Notes under the pieces: generated by a model
Databases searched by the model: none
What the model was told of the DNA's origin: nothing
The model's input: only the letters and a program-made list of their open reading frames with translations
Shown: in pieces, positions 48,925-58,542 of the stretch
Position numbering within the stretch: position 1 is the first letter of the stretch
How the letters are laid out: the number at the start of each line of letters is the position of its first letter
Assembly (NCBI GenBank): GCA_024698505.1
Contig: JAILRE010000018.1
Span: forward strand, 1-64,000
Length of the DNA stretch: 64,000 nt
Direction: 5' to 3'
Origin: Clostridiales bacterium
Lineage (GTDB): Bacteria; Bacillota; Clostridia; Christensenellales; CAG-138
Made by a program: the position numbers and the translations under genes

Positions 48925-51149
48925 TGAGCGACTATAAGCTTACTCCCGATAAACCCATCAACGTAGCCGAGATACTGAAGGATCTGGAGCATTACCGTCC
49001 CCGCCGCAGGGGCTGGACCTGGCGCAAGCCCGTTCCCGATCTCCACATGGGGCCCTTCGTTTATGAAGAGGCTACCGAGCCTCTGAAGAGGTCGGTCCCC
49101 CTTCCCCCCGCCCATTATTTCGGCGACATCGATCCGCAGCCCACTCCCGTCATTACGACCGAGATCGCATCCGGCCGTTTTGAGGACGATATCCGCCGTA
49201 TGCGCATGGCCGCGCACCACGGCGCGGATCATATCATGGTCATTCGTACGGCCGGTCAGAGCCATTTTGATGGCCTTATAGAGGGCACTCCTCAGGGCAT
49301 GGGCGGCGTTCCCATCACCCGTAAGCAGGTCAGGGCGCAGCGCAAGGCCCTCGATATGATCGAGGACGAGGTCGGCCGCCCCATCAATTATCACAGCTAC
49401 GTTTCCGGCGTTGCAGGTCCCGATATCGCCGTCATGTTCGCCGAGGAAGGCGTCAACGGCGTCCATCAGGATCCGCAGTACAACGTCATTTACCGCAACA
49501 TCAACATGATGCGCTCCTTTGTCGACGCCTGCGAGAGCAAGAAGCTCATCGCGTGGGCCGGCATGGCTCAGATCGACGGCGCGCATAACGCCAACGCGAC
49601 CGCGAGGGAAGCCTGGAAGGTAATGCCCGAGCTGATGGTCCAGCACGGCATCAACGCCATCTTCTCCGCAAGGGTGGGCGTCAACAAGAAGAACATCTGC
49701 CTCTCCACCGTTCCCCCGACGGCTACTCCCGCTCCCTGCATCCACATGGATCTTCCCTACGCCGTGGCGCTGCGCGATCTGTTCCATGAGTACAGGATGA
49801 GGGCTCAGATGAACACCAAGTACATCGAGTCCAGCACCCGCGAGGCGACGGTCACCCACGTCCTCAACATGGTAATATCGAAGCTCACCAGCGCGGATAT
49901 CCAGTCCACGATCACGCCCGACGAAGGCCGCAACGTGCCCTGGCATATCTACAATATCGAGGCATGCGATACCGCGAAGCAGGCGCTCATCGGCATGGAC
50001 GGCCTCATGGAGATGGTCGAGCTCAAGAAGGACGGCTACCTTCGCGAGAAGGCCCGCGAGCTCAAGGAAAGGGCTGTACTCTTCATGGAGGAAATGCTCG
50101 AGCTCGGCGGCTACTTCGCTTCCGTTGAAGAAGGCTTCTTCGTGGATTCCGGCATCTATCCCGAGAGGAACGGCGACGGTATCGCCAGGAAGATCAACGG
50201 CGGCATAGGCGCGGGCACCATCGTAAAGCGCGACAAGCAGTACATGGCCCCCGTTACCGCTCACTACGGCTACAACAACGTAGAGCAGTACGGCGGAGAT
50301 CCCGCGAACCCCTCCGCTCTTATCGGCGGCTGCACGCTCGAGGATCCCGACAAGATCATCTACATCGACGAGCTCGACGATAACGACAACGTCAATGTCC
50401 GTATGGCCGAGACGAAGGATTTCACTCCCGGCGGCAAGAAGATCCGTCCCGAAATGGAGTGGCTTGCAGACGGCACAGTTATGCTCACCATGTTCTTCCC
50501 CGCCCCCAAGCCGATCGCCGAAGCCGCGGCTCTTGAGTGCGCGAAGCGCATGAACCTCGTCGAGTGCGAGGTCATCTCCCGTGAGATAATGCATCCGCAG
50601 GACGGCACCCGCATCGAGGTCAAGGGCAAGGTCCCGTTCGAAATCGACGTCGATTCCCTCGTCATCCCCAAGGAGCCTGACGTGCTCTCCGATGACGTCA
50701 TAAGGGCCGACATCGAACGCAGGCCCATGAAGATCGTCGCCGCTACCGTCGGCGAGGACGAGCATTCCGTCGGTCTCCGCGAGATAATCGATATCAAGCA
50801 CGGCGGCATCGAGAAATACGGCATGGAGGTCATTTACCTCGGCACCTCCTGCCCGCCCGAGAAGCTCGTCAACGCGGCTATCGAGACTCATGCGGACGCG
50901 ATAATGGCCTCGACCATAATCAGCCATGACGATATCCATTATAAGAACATCGCGAAGATCGACCAGATCTGCCGTGAGATGGGTATCCGCGACAAGATCA
51001 TATTCATTGCCGGCGGCACCCAGGTAACTCCCGAGCTCGCCCGCAAGGCGGGCGCCGACGAAGGCTTCGGCCGCGGCAGCCACGGTGTTCATAACGCCAC
51101 TTTCCTCATCAAGAAGAGATGGGAAATGGAAAAAGAGGGCAAGATGTAA
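48924..51149 (+). CDS. oraE: D-ornithine 4,5-aminomutase subunit E (adenosylcobalamin/PLP)
   Basis: 741 aa; 'ILKDLEHYRPRRRGWTWRKP'; B12-binding 'GEDEHSVGLREIIDIKHGG'. Confidence 0.95.
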   Translation: MSDYKLTPDKPINVAEILKDLEHYRPRRRGWTWRKPVPDLHMGPFVYEEATEPLKRSVPLPPAHYFGDIDPQPTPVITTEIASGRFEDDIRRMRMAAHHGADHIMVIRTAGQSHFDGLIEGTPQGMGGVPITRKQVRAQRKALDMIEDEVGRPINYHSYVSGVAGPDIAVMFAEEGVNGVHQDPQYNVIYRNINMMRSFVDACESKKLIAWAGMAQIDGAHNANATAREAWKVMPELMVQHGINAIFSARVGVNKKNICLSTVPPTATPAPCIHMDLPYAVALRDLFHEYRMRAQMNTKYIESSTREATVTHVLNMVISKLTSADIQSTITPDEGRNVPWHIYNIEACDTAKQALIGMDGLMEMVELKKDGYLREKARELKERAVLFMEEMLELGGYFASVEEGFFVDSGIYPERNGDGIARKINGGIGAGTIVKRDKQYMAPVTAHYGYNNVEQYGGDPANPSALIGGCTLEDPDKIIYIDELDDNDNVNVRMAETKDFTPGGKKIRPEMEWLADGTVMLTMFFPAPKPIAEAAALECAKRMNLVECEVISREIMHPQDGTRIEVKGKVPFEIDVDSLVIPKEPDVLSDDVIRADIERRPMKIVAATVGEDEHSVGLREIIDIKHGGIEKYGMEVIYLGTSCPPEKLVNAAIETHADAIMASTIISHDDIHYKNIAKIDQICREMGIRDKIIFIAGGTQVTPELARKAGADEGFGRGSHGVHNATFLIKKRWEMEKEGKM

Positions 51150-51169
51150 TTCTTCCCCAAAGGACTTAA

Positions 51170-51199
51170 CGGGAGCCGCTGCAAACACAGCGGTTCCCG
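51170..51199 (+). terminator. Stem-loop between oraE and the glmL-like gene (intra-cluster)
   Basis: CGGGAGCCGCTG-CAAACA-CAGCGGTTCCCG, 12-bp stem with one G-T pair; weak T-tract. Confidence 0.55.
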
Positions 51200-51211
51200 A
51201 TTTGCGGAATA

Positions 51212-52576
51212 ATGAAGATCGACGTACTCGTTTATGAAATAGGTTCGACCACAACGCTTGTCAACGCCTTTAACGGGATAGACACCGAATCCCCCCGTTT
51301 TATAGGCCAGGGACAGGCGCCGACTTCCGTTTTGGAAGGCGACGTAAGGATCGGGCTTAAAGCCGCTATCGACGATCTTGCGCGTAATCTCGGCGTTGAC
51401 GGCATCGAATACTGCATAGCGTTCGCCACTTCAAGCGCGGCCGGCGGCCTTCGTATGACCGTCCACGGCCTCGTTTACGATATGACCGTCAAGGCGGCGA
51501 GAGCCGCCGCATTGGGCGCTGGCGCGATCATCAAGCACGCGACCGCAGGGATCATGTCCGATTACGATATCGAGGACGTGAAGGCCATCAATCCCAACCT
51601 TATCCTGCTTGCGGGCGGGACCGATTACGGCGAGCGTGAGACGGCCATCGAGAACGCAAAAAAAATCGCGAACAGCGGCCTGAAGGCTCCCGTCATTTAC
51701 GGCGGCAATATCCAGAATCATCACTTAATCAAGGCAATTTTCGAGGGAACGGGCATCCCCCTTTACATAACCGAAAACGTATATCCCAAACTCGATCTTC
51801 TCAATATCGAGCCCGCGAGGAAGATCATACACAAGGTCTTTGAGGAGCATATCGTCAAGGCCGCGGGAATGGAGCACGTGCGCGATATGGTCGCCGGCAA
51901 CATCATCCCCACTCCAGGCGCGGTCATGGAGGCTGCGCAGCTCCTCTATAACGAGATTGGCGATCTTGCCGTTATCGATATCGGCGGCGCTACGACGGAC
52001 GTCCACTCCGTCACCGCCGGAAGCGACGAGATAGCTACCATTCAGACCGTCCCCGAGCCCTTCGCAAAGCGCACGGTCGAGGGTGATCTCGGCATGTTCG
52101 TCAACGCGCATAACGTCATAGACATGATCGGCAAGGAAAAGCTCGAAAAGGAGCTTGGCCTCGATATAGACGCAGTTATGGAGAACTATAAGCCTATCCC
52201 GGAGTCTCCCGAGCAATTCAAGCTCACGCAAAGGCTCTGCCTTGCGGCGGGCATCACTTCGGTACAGAGGCACGCAGGCGCGCTTCGTTACATCTACACC
52301 CCAAGAGGCCGTCAGACGATAGCCGAGGGCAAGGATCTTACGAAGCTCAAATACCTCGTCGCAACGGGCGGCGCTCTTACGAGGCTCCCCGAAAGGCAGT
52401 CCATCATGCGGAAGATCGCCGACATCAACGACAACGGCATGATGCTCTATCCGAAGCCCACAGTACTCAAGCTTCTCTACGATAACGACTACATAATGGC
52501 TTCGCTCGGCGTTTTGAGCAAACAGTACCCCGAAGCCGCGCTCAGGCTTATGAAGCGGAGCCTCGGCATCGAGTAA
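51212..52576 (+). CDS. GlmL/MutL-like ASKHA ATPase, probable ornithine aminomutase reactivating/accessory protein
   Basis: 'VYEIGSTTTLVNAF', 'LILLAGGTDYGERETAIENAK', 'LAVIDIGGATTDVHSV'. Confidence 0.85.
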   Translation: MKIDVLVYEIGSTTTLVNAFNGIDTESPRFIGQGQAPTSVLEGDVRIGLKAAIDDLARNLGVDGIEYCIAFATSSAAGGLRMTVHGLVYDMTVKAARAAALGAGAIIKHATAGIMSDYDIEDVKAINPNLILLAGGTDYGERETAIENAKKIANSGLKAPVIYGGNIQNHHLIKAIFEGTGIPLYITENVYPKLDLLNIEPARKIIHKVFEEHIVKAAGMEHVRDMVAGNIIPTPGAVMEAAQLLYNEIGDLAVIDIGGATTDVHSVTAGSDEIATIQTVPEPFAKRTVEGDLGMFVNAHNVIDMIGKEKLEKELGLDIDAVMENYKPIPESPEQFKLTQRLCLAAGITSVQRHAGALRYIYTPRGRQTIAEGKDLTKLKYLVATGGALTRLPERQSIMRKIADINDNGMMLYPKPTVLKLLYDNDYIMASLGVLSKQYPEAALRLMKRSLGIE

Positions 52577-52585
52577 GGAGGAAAT

Positions 52586-53659
52586 ATGTACCCCCGAATA
52601 AGCATCGATCTTAATAAACTCAAGCATAATCTTGATTTCCTCGTTTCGCTCTGCCACGAACAGGGCATCAAAGCAGCTATCGTTGCGAAGGTCTTCTGCG
52701 CCGACGAAAGGATCGTAGAGGTCATCGATTCGAGCGAAGCCGACATGATCGCCGATTCGAGGACTCAGAACCTTGAAGGCATGAAGACGGAAAAACCCCG
52801 CCTGCTCCTAAGGATAGGCATGCAGAGCGAGGCCGAAAAAATCGTTTCATGCGCGGATATCTCCATGCAGAGCGAGCTTGATACCATACTTCTGCTGAAC
52901 GAAGCCGCAAGGAATAAGGGTATTGTTCACAAGATCGTCCTCATGATCGATATGGGCGACCTTCGCGAGGGCGTTTTCTGTAAGGATACAGATCTAATTC
53001 TTAAGACTGCGAGAGCCATCCACGAGGCCGATTCGCTTGAGCTTTACGGAATAGGCGTCAATCTCACCTGCTATGGCGGGATACTTCCCGATGAGAACAA
53101 TCTGGGCGGACTCGTCGGGATCGCCGAATGGCTGAGGAATGAGCTCGGCGAAGAGATCCCCTTGATCTCGGGCGGAAATTCCTCCACGATGGGAATGCTC
53201 ATCTCGCATGAAGTGCCGAAGGGTATAAACCATCTGAGACTGGGCGAGTCGTTCGTGCTCGGAAACGATACGGCGACGGGTACTCCCGTCGATGGTCTGC
53301 ACACGGATTGCTTCGTGCTTGAAGCCGAAATAGTCGAGCTCAAGCTCAAGCCCTCCAAGCCCATCGGCAGATCCGGGCCCAACGCGTTCGGCGAATACCT
53401 CGAATACCCCGACCGCGGGATCATGAAGCGCGCGATACTCGGTATCGGCAGGCAGGACGTATCCGTAGACGGGCTTACCCCCATAGATCCCACTATTGAG
53501 ATCATAGGCGCAAGCTCGGATCATTTGATAATCAATCTGACGGGCTGCGATACCGATTACAAGGTCGGCGATATCGTAAGGTTCATTCCGGATTACGGCG
53601 CGCTCCTCCACCTCTTTACAAGCAAATATGTCGATAGAAGCTATATCGACCTGAAATAA
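52586..53659 (+). CDS. orr: Ornithine racemase (alanine racemase-fold PLP enzyme)
   Basis: 'YPRISIDLNKLKHNLDFLVSLCHEQGIKAAIVAKVFCAD', 'INHLRLGESFVLGNDTATGTPVDGLHTD'. Confidence 0.88.
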   Translation: MYPRISIDLNKLKHNLDFLVSLCHEQGIKAAIVAKVFCADERIVEVIDSSEADMIADSRTQNLEGMKTEKPRLLLRIGMQSEAEKIVSCADISMQSELDTILLLNEAARNKGIVHKIVLMIDMGDLREGVFCKDTDLILKTARAIHEADSLELYGIGVNLTCYGGILPDENNLGGLVGIAEWLRNELGEEIPLISGGNSSTMGMLISHEVPKGINHLRLGESFVLGNDTATGTPVDGLHTDCFVLEAEIVELKLKPSKPIGRSGPNAFGEYLEYPDRGIMKRAILGIGRQDVSVDGLTPIDPTIEIIGASSDHLIINLTGCDTDYKVGDIVRFIPDYGALLHLFTSKYVDRSYIDLK

Positions 53660-53672
53660 GAAAGGCATCAAA

Positions 53673-54836
53673 ATGTTCGTTCACAACGTTACTTTCCAAA
53701 ACAATCTCCGCTACCGCACCTGGGCCGAGATAGATCTTGCGGCCATGAAATCGAATCTCGAGTACGCGAAACGCATGTCCGGCAAGCCCGTCATCTGCGT
53801 CATTAAGGGCGATGCGTACGGTCACGGCGCGGTCGAATGCGGCAAATACCTGCAGGAAAACGGCGCGGATATGTTCGCCGTCGCCTGTATCGAGGAAGCG
53901 CTCGAGCTTCGCGAGAACGGCATTACGATCCCCATTCTTATTCTCGGCTATACTCCCGCGCTTTTCGTAAAGGAGCTTTCCTATTATGATCTCGAGCAGA
54001 CGGTCGTTGACGTCAGCCATGCAGACGAGCTCAACAAAGCCGCCGAGGAAGCGCACGTCAGGATAAAGGTGCATATCAAGATCGATACCGGCATGGGCAG
54101 GATAGGTCTTTACGCTCACGGCCATATCGGCGGCCGCAAGGTGATTGAGAAGGCCATTGACGACGCGGAGCATATCTACAACCTCCCCCACCTCAACGCG
54201 GTAGGCCTCTATTCCCATTTCGCCGTTGCCGATATGCCCGAGGAGGAGGCTTATACCGAAGCGCAGTACAAAAATTACTGCGACGTGAGGAACGGTCTTT
54301 TGGCGAGGGGCATCAATATCGAGAAATGCCATATCTCCAACTCAGCCGCTATAATGGATCATCCCGAGGTGCACTTCGATTACGTCCGCGAAGGTATCAT
54401 CCTCTACGGCATGTACCCCAACAGCAAGCCCCAGGAGGGCGAATTGAAGCCCGTTATGACGCTTAAATCCCGCGTCGCGCTCGTTCGCGATATCCCCGCG
54501 GGTTCCACTATAAGCTACGGCCGCCTTTTCAAGGCCGAGCATGATATGAAGGTCGCCGTTATCTCCATCGGCTACGCCGACGGCTTCCCCCGCAGGTTGA
54601 CCAACCAGGCGATAATGACCATCAACGGCAAGCGTTATCACCAGATAGGCCGCGTCTGCATGGATATGTGCATGTGCGACGTAACTGGCTCCGACGTAAA
54701 GCGCGGCGACGAGGTCATCATATTCGGCAAGGGCGGCATTTCCGCTGAGGAAGTCTCCGTAATGGTCAACACCATCAACTACGAGGTCACCTGCGATATC
54801 TCCAGGCGCGCGCATACGTTCTATCTTAACCGCTGA
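53673..54836 (+). CDS. alr: Alanine racemase
   Basis: 'RTWAEIDLAAMKSNLEYAKRMSGKPVICVIKGDAYGHGAVE', 'HIKIDTGMGRIG', 'ISYGRLFKA', 'ISIGYADGFPR', 'GRVCMDMCMCDV'. Confidence 0.95.
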   Translation: MFVHNVTFQNNLRYRTWAEIDLAAMKSNLEYAKRMSGKPVICVIKGDAYGHGAVECGKYLQENGADMFAVACIEEALELRENGITIPILILGYTPALFVKELSYYDLEQTVVDVSHADELNKAAEEAHVRIKVHIKIDTGMGRIGLYAHGHIGGRKVIEKAIDDAEHIYNLPHLNAVGLYSHFAVADMPEEEAYTEAQYKNYCDVRNGLLARGINIEKCHISNSAAIMDHPEVHFDYVREGIILYGMYPNSKPQEGELKPVMTLKSRVALVRDIPAGSTISYGRLFKAEHDMKVAVISIGYADGFPRRLTNQAIMTINGKRYHQIGRVCMDMCMCDVTGSDVKRGDEVIIFGKGGISAEEVSVMVNTINYEVTCDISRRAHTFYLNR

Positions 54837-54838
54837 AA

Positions 54839-55426
54839 ATGGCCGTACTCAGATTCGAATGGGATTCCCTTTATAATGAGCTGAAGGACTGCACGAAATG
54901 CAGGCTTTGTGAAAGGCGCACCAATATCGTCATCGCGGACGGCGACCCGCACGCTTCCATCATGTTTATTGGCGAAGGCCCGGGCCGCGAGGAGGATGAA
55001 AGCGGCGTTCCATTCGTAGGGGCTGCGGGCAGGCTTTTCAACGAGCTGCTTGAAGAGGCCGGCCTTGACCGCAGGAAGGTCTATATCTGCAACATCGTCA
55101 AGTGCAGACCGCCTCAGAACAGGGATCCCTATCCGGACGAGGCCGAGGCATGCCTCCCCTATCTCAGGGCGCAGGTAGCACTCGTAAGGCCGAAGGTAAT
55201 CGTCTGCCTTGGAAGGATAGCCGCGAAATACGTCTACGACAGAGACATTCAGATCTCCAAGCAGCGCGGCGCAGTAAAAAAGGCCGGGGCATTCTACATA
55301 ATCCCGACCTATCATCCTGCGGCGCTCCTCCGAAAGGAAGAGCTTACGAACGACCTCGTGTTCGATCTCTGCACCGCCAAGAAATTAGCGGACAGGATCG
55401 AGAAGGGCGAAGAGATCGAACTGTGA
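54839..55426 (+). CDS. Uracil-DNA glycosylase, Fe-S (type 4) family
   Basis: 'DCTKCRLCERRTNIVIADGDPHASIMFIGEGPGREEDESGVPFVGAAGRLF', 'ICNIVKCRPPQNRDP', 'PTYHPAALLR'. Confidence 0.95.
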   Translation: MAVLRFEWDSLYNELKDCTKCRLCERRTNIVIADGDPHASIMFIGEGPGREEDESGVPFVGAAGRLFNELLEEAGLDRRKVYICNIVKCRPPQNRDPYPDEAEACLPYLRAQVALVRPKVIVCLGRIAAKYVYDRDIQISKQRGAVKKAGAFYIIPTYHPAALLRKEELTNDLVFDLCTAKKLADRIEKGEEIEL

Positions 55427-55430
55427 ACCG

Positions 55431-55460
55431 AAAGAGCGGCATATATATGCCGCTCTTTTT
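55431..55460. terminator. Intrinsic terminator
   Basis: AAAGAGCGGCATATATATGCCGCTCTTTTTT. Confidence 0.85.
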
Positions 55461-56122
55461 TATGCCTTGACTACAGCGTACATGATCGAATCGAATTCGT
55501 TTTCGATGGAAGTAACCCCTTTTTCAAGAAGCTCAAGGCCCGCTTCCGTTATTTCTTTTTCGAGAGTTTTGAACGAAACGACACGGCAGGTCGTTGCGGG
55601 GACCATAAGCTTTTTCCCGTCATGCATTCGTTCGCGGAGTTCGAAAGCCTCGTTGGGATCGGTAGAAAACTCGTCTTCACCGTTGCCCATGGACATTATG
55701 AGCGCGATACCGCCTATATTCAGATGATCGCGTATGAATGAATAAAAGCTATTTCTGTCATCATCGTCGACGAGCATATGCAGCACCGCGACCGCGTAAA
55801 TGAAATCGAAGCTTTCGTCAAGCTTCCCGTTGACGCAGTCGAGCTCGAAGAAAGAATCCGCGAATTCGGGGAATCGTCTTTGGCAGTATTTCACGGCCGC
55901 GGGCGATACGTCGGAAGCACGGACGGAATACCCATTCCGTAAAAGCGCGGCCGCGTCGCGCCCCTCGCCGCAGCCGATCTCAAGTATACCGGTCTCTTTT
56001 GCGATCCCGTACTTTTGCATGACGGCGGGAATAAGGCCGGTCTCATTATCGGAAAACCAGCTGAGACCTTCCCTGTGCACCGTCTTATAGCGTTCCTCGT
56101 ATGCTTCGTAGTATCTTTTCAT
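55460..56122 (-). CDS. Class I SAM-dependent methyltransferase
   Basis: 'ILEIGCGEGRDAAALLRNGYSVRASDVSPAAVKYCQRRF'. Confidence 0.9.
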   Translation of the reverse strand: MKRYYEAYEERYKTVHREGLSWFSDNETGLIPAVMQKYGIAKETGILEIGCGEGRDAAALLRNGYSVRASDVSPAAVKYCQRRFPEFADSFFELDCVNGKLDESFDFIYAVAVLHMLVDDDDRNSFYSFIRDHLNIGGIALIMSMGNGEDEFSTDPNEAFELRERMHDGKKLMVPATTCRVVSFKTLEKEITEAGLELLEKGVTSIENEFDSIMYAVVKA

Positions 56123-56135
56123 AAATCAATTAATT

Positions 56136-56160
56136 CGGCCCGCAGAAGAATTGCGGGCCG
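56136..56160 (-). terminator. Candidate terminator hairpin between lpdA and the methyltransferase
   Basis: CGGCCCGCA-GAAGAAT-TGCGGGCCG; weak T-tract. Confidence 0.5.
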
Positions 56161-56180
56161 ACGATAAGATTGCTTTCAGA

Positions 56181-57584
56181 TTACTTTCTCTTGGGCAGCG
56201 CGTGGCAGCAGAGTCCCTCCCAATCGTGCGCGGCTTCCATAACGGATTCGCTGATCGTGGGATGAGCGTGTATGGTATCCGCGACGTCCTTGACGGAACC
56301 GCCGAGCTTGATAACAGCCGCGAGCTCCGCGATCATGTCGGTCGCTCTGGGGCACATGAGCTGAGCGCCTATGAGCTTGCCTTCCATATCGGAGATGAGC
56401 TTTACAAGGCCCAGATTCTCGCCCATTACCATGGCGCGGCCGTTGCCCGCTACGTTGAAAGTGCCGAGCTTGTACTCGATTCCCATTGCCTTCGCCTTTT
56501 CCTCGGAAAGGCCGACGAACGCTATCTCGGGGCTCGTATAGATGCAGGAGGGAACAACGCTGTAATCCATGATCTCGTCATGCCCTGCGGCGTTGGCGGC
56601 TGCGATAAGGCCCTGCGCGGATGCAACGTGAGCGAGCTGGATCTTGCCCGTGATATCGCCTATGGCGTAGATGTTTTCTATATTCGTCCTGCAGCGATCG
56701 TCTATGACAATGAAGTTCCTGTTGAATTCCACGCCGATCTCCTCAAGGCCGAGGCCGCGGGTCTCCGCTTTACGGCCGACGGAAACGACGCAGCATGCGC
56801 CGGAAGCTGTCTTTTCGGCGCCGTTGAGCTCGTAAGTGACGGTTACGGTATCGCCGCCTTCGATTTTGGTGACCTTAGCGTTGTTGATGACTGCGACCTT
56901 TTTCTTTTTGAGGACGCGTAGCGCCGTCCTGACAACGTCGGGATCTACGCCGGGAAGTATCGACGGCATCATCTCAATGACGGTGACGGGCCTGCCGAGC
57001 GTGGCGAAGAGCGTTGCGAATTCGATGCCTATTACGCCGCCGCCGATTATGACGAAGCTCTCGGGCAGTTCGGTCATGGAAAGTATGTCGTCGGAAGTGA
57101 CGACGTTCTGCCCGTTGATACCCTCGATGGGAGGACGCGCGGGAGAAGAACCGGTGGCGAGTATCAGCTTGTCGTACGAGAAGCTTGCCTCTTCCCCGTC
57201 CTTCAGAGCAACGGTCATATGATGATTGTCGGTCAGTCGGCCGAAACCGTTGATGACCTTGACGCCGTGCGCCTTTTCGAGACCGCCTATGCCGGAAACG
57301 AGCTTATCCACGGTTGCGGTTTTGAACGCGGCCATTTTTTCATAATCAAAGGCTACGTCCGCGGCGTTTATGCCGAATGCGGCGGCGTTTTCGGTCTGCT
57401 CGAATACTTCAGCGCAATGGAGCAGGGCCTTCGTGGGGATGCATCCCCTGTTGAGGCAGGTGCCTCCGAGCTCGCGCGCTTCAACGAGGGCGACCTTTTT
57501 ACCGAGCTGAGCGCCTCTTATTGCGGCAACGTATCCGCCGGGGCCTCCGCCCAAAACAGCAATATCATAATCAAACTGGCACAT
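56181..57584 (-). CDS. lpdA: Dihydrolipoyl dehydrogenase
   Basis: 'DIAVLGGGPGGYVAAIRGAQLGKKVALVEARELGGTCLNRGCIPTKALL' redox-active CLNRGC; C-terminal HAHPTISE motif. Confidence 0.96.
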   Translation of the reverse strand: MCQFDYDIAVLGGGPGGYVAAIRGAQLGKKVALVEARELGGTCLNRGCIPTKALLHCAEVFEQTENAAAFGINAADVAFDYEKMAAFKTATVDKLVSGIGGLEKAHGVKVINGFGRLTDNHHMTVALKDGEEASFSYDKLILATGSSPARPPIEGINGQNVVTSDDILSMTELPESFVIIGGGVIGIEFATLFATLGRPVTVIEMMPSILPGVDPDVVRTALRVLKKKKVAVINNAKVTKIEGGDTVTVTYELNGAEKTASGACCVVSVGRKAETRGLGLEEIGVEFNRNFIVIDDRCRTNIENIYAIGDITGKIQLAHVASAQGLIAAANAAGHDEIMDYSVVPSCIYTSPEIAFVGLSEEKAKAMGIEYKLGTFNVAGNGRAMVMGENLGLVKLISDMEGKLIGAQLMCPRATDMIAELAAVIKLGGSVKDVADTIHAHPTISESVMEAAHDWEGLCCHALPKRK

Positions 57585-57741
57585 ATTATACCTCCGTTTT
57601 TGCTAAAACAAGGATACCACAAACCCGCTCGTTTTTCAACCGCTTTAATGAATTATTACAGCCTTGATCAGGCGTTCCGCCTTCTTGACATTTCCGCCAA
57701 AGGATATATAATTGAAATATAAATCTACGGGAGGCGATACT

Positions 57742-58473
57742 ATGTCCGGTATAGAAGAACTGAAGAAAATGATAGAAGAAAGCAAACGGATCGTCTTTTT
57801 GGGAGGCGCGGGCGTCTCCACCGAAAGCGGCATACCCGATTTCAGAAGCGAGAACGGCATTTTCAAAGCGATTCGCGATTTCGGTTATCCTCCCGAAACG
57901 CTGCTTTCCCGTTCCTTCTTCGACAGGCATCCGGACGTGTTCTTCAAGTATTACCGCACTCTGCTCATGAGCGGCGACGCGAAGCCGAACAAGGCGCATT
58001 ATTCGCTCGCAAAGCTTGAGAGAGACGGCAAGCTCACCGCGATAGCGACGCAGAATATCGACGGTCTGCATCAGATGGCCGGCAGCAAAAACGTTTACGA
58101 GCTCCACGGCTCAATAAAGCGCAATTACTGCATGCGCTGTCACAAATTCTATGACGACGAGTTTATAGCAAATTGCGAAGGCGTGCCGCACTGCGAATGC
58201 GGCGGGATCGTAAAACCCGACGTCGTTCTGTACGAAGAAGGTTTGGATACGGATACGCTGATGAACGCGGTAAAGCATATCTCGCGCGCCGATATGATGA
58301 TCGTCGGCGGCACGTCGCTGCAGGTCTACCCCGCCGCCGGTCTTATCGACTATTATCGCGGCAGCAAACTTGTTTTGATCAACAAATCGAGCACGCCTTA
58401 CGACAGCTACGCAGACCTGGTAATAAACGATTCCATAGGCAAGGTGCTTGAAGAAGCCGTTGGCATTGATTGA
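57742..58473 (+). CDS. cobB: NAD-dependent protein deacylase, Sir2 family
   Basis: 'FLGGAGVSTESGIPDFRSENGIF', 'TQNIDGLHQMAGSKNVYELHGSIKRNYCMRCHKFY', CxxC..CxC Zn site. Confidence 0.95.
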   Translation: MSGIEELKKMIEESKRIVFLGGAGVSTESGIPDFRSENGIFKAIRDFGYPPETLLSRSFFDRHPDVFFKYYRTLLMSGDAKPNKAHYSLAKLERDGKLTAIATQNIDGLHQMAGSKNVYELHGSIKRNYCMRCHKFYDDEFIANCEGVPHCECGGIVKPDVVLYEEGLDTDTLMNAVKHISRADMMIVGGTSLQVYPAAGLIDYYRGSKLVLINKSSTPYDSYADLVINDSIGKVLEEAVGID

Positions 58474-58490
58474 AAGATCCATTGAATTGA

Positions 58491-58526
58491 AAAACGCCTG
58501 CGCCGGGGGGATGGCGCGGGCGTTTT
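58491..58526. terminator. Bidirectional intrinsic terminator
   Basis: AAAACGCCTGCGCC-GGGGGGAT-GGCGCGGGCGTTTT. Confidence 0.75.
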
Positions 58527-58542
58527 CTTGTATCTATGGGAC

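Noticed and set aside
48813-51254. 813-aa minus-strand ORF opposite oraE
   Set aside because: Antisense shadow; OraE is unambiguous on the plus strand.
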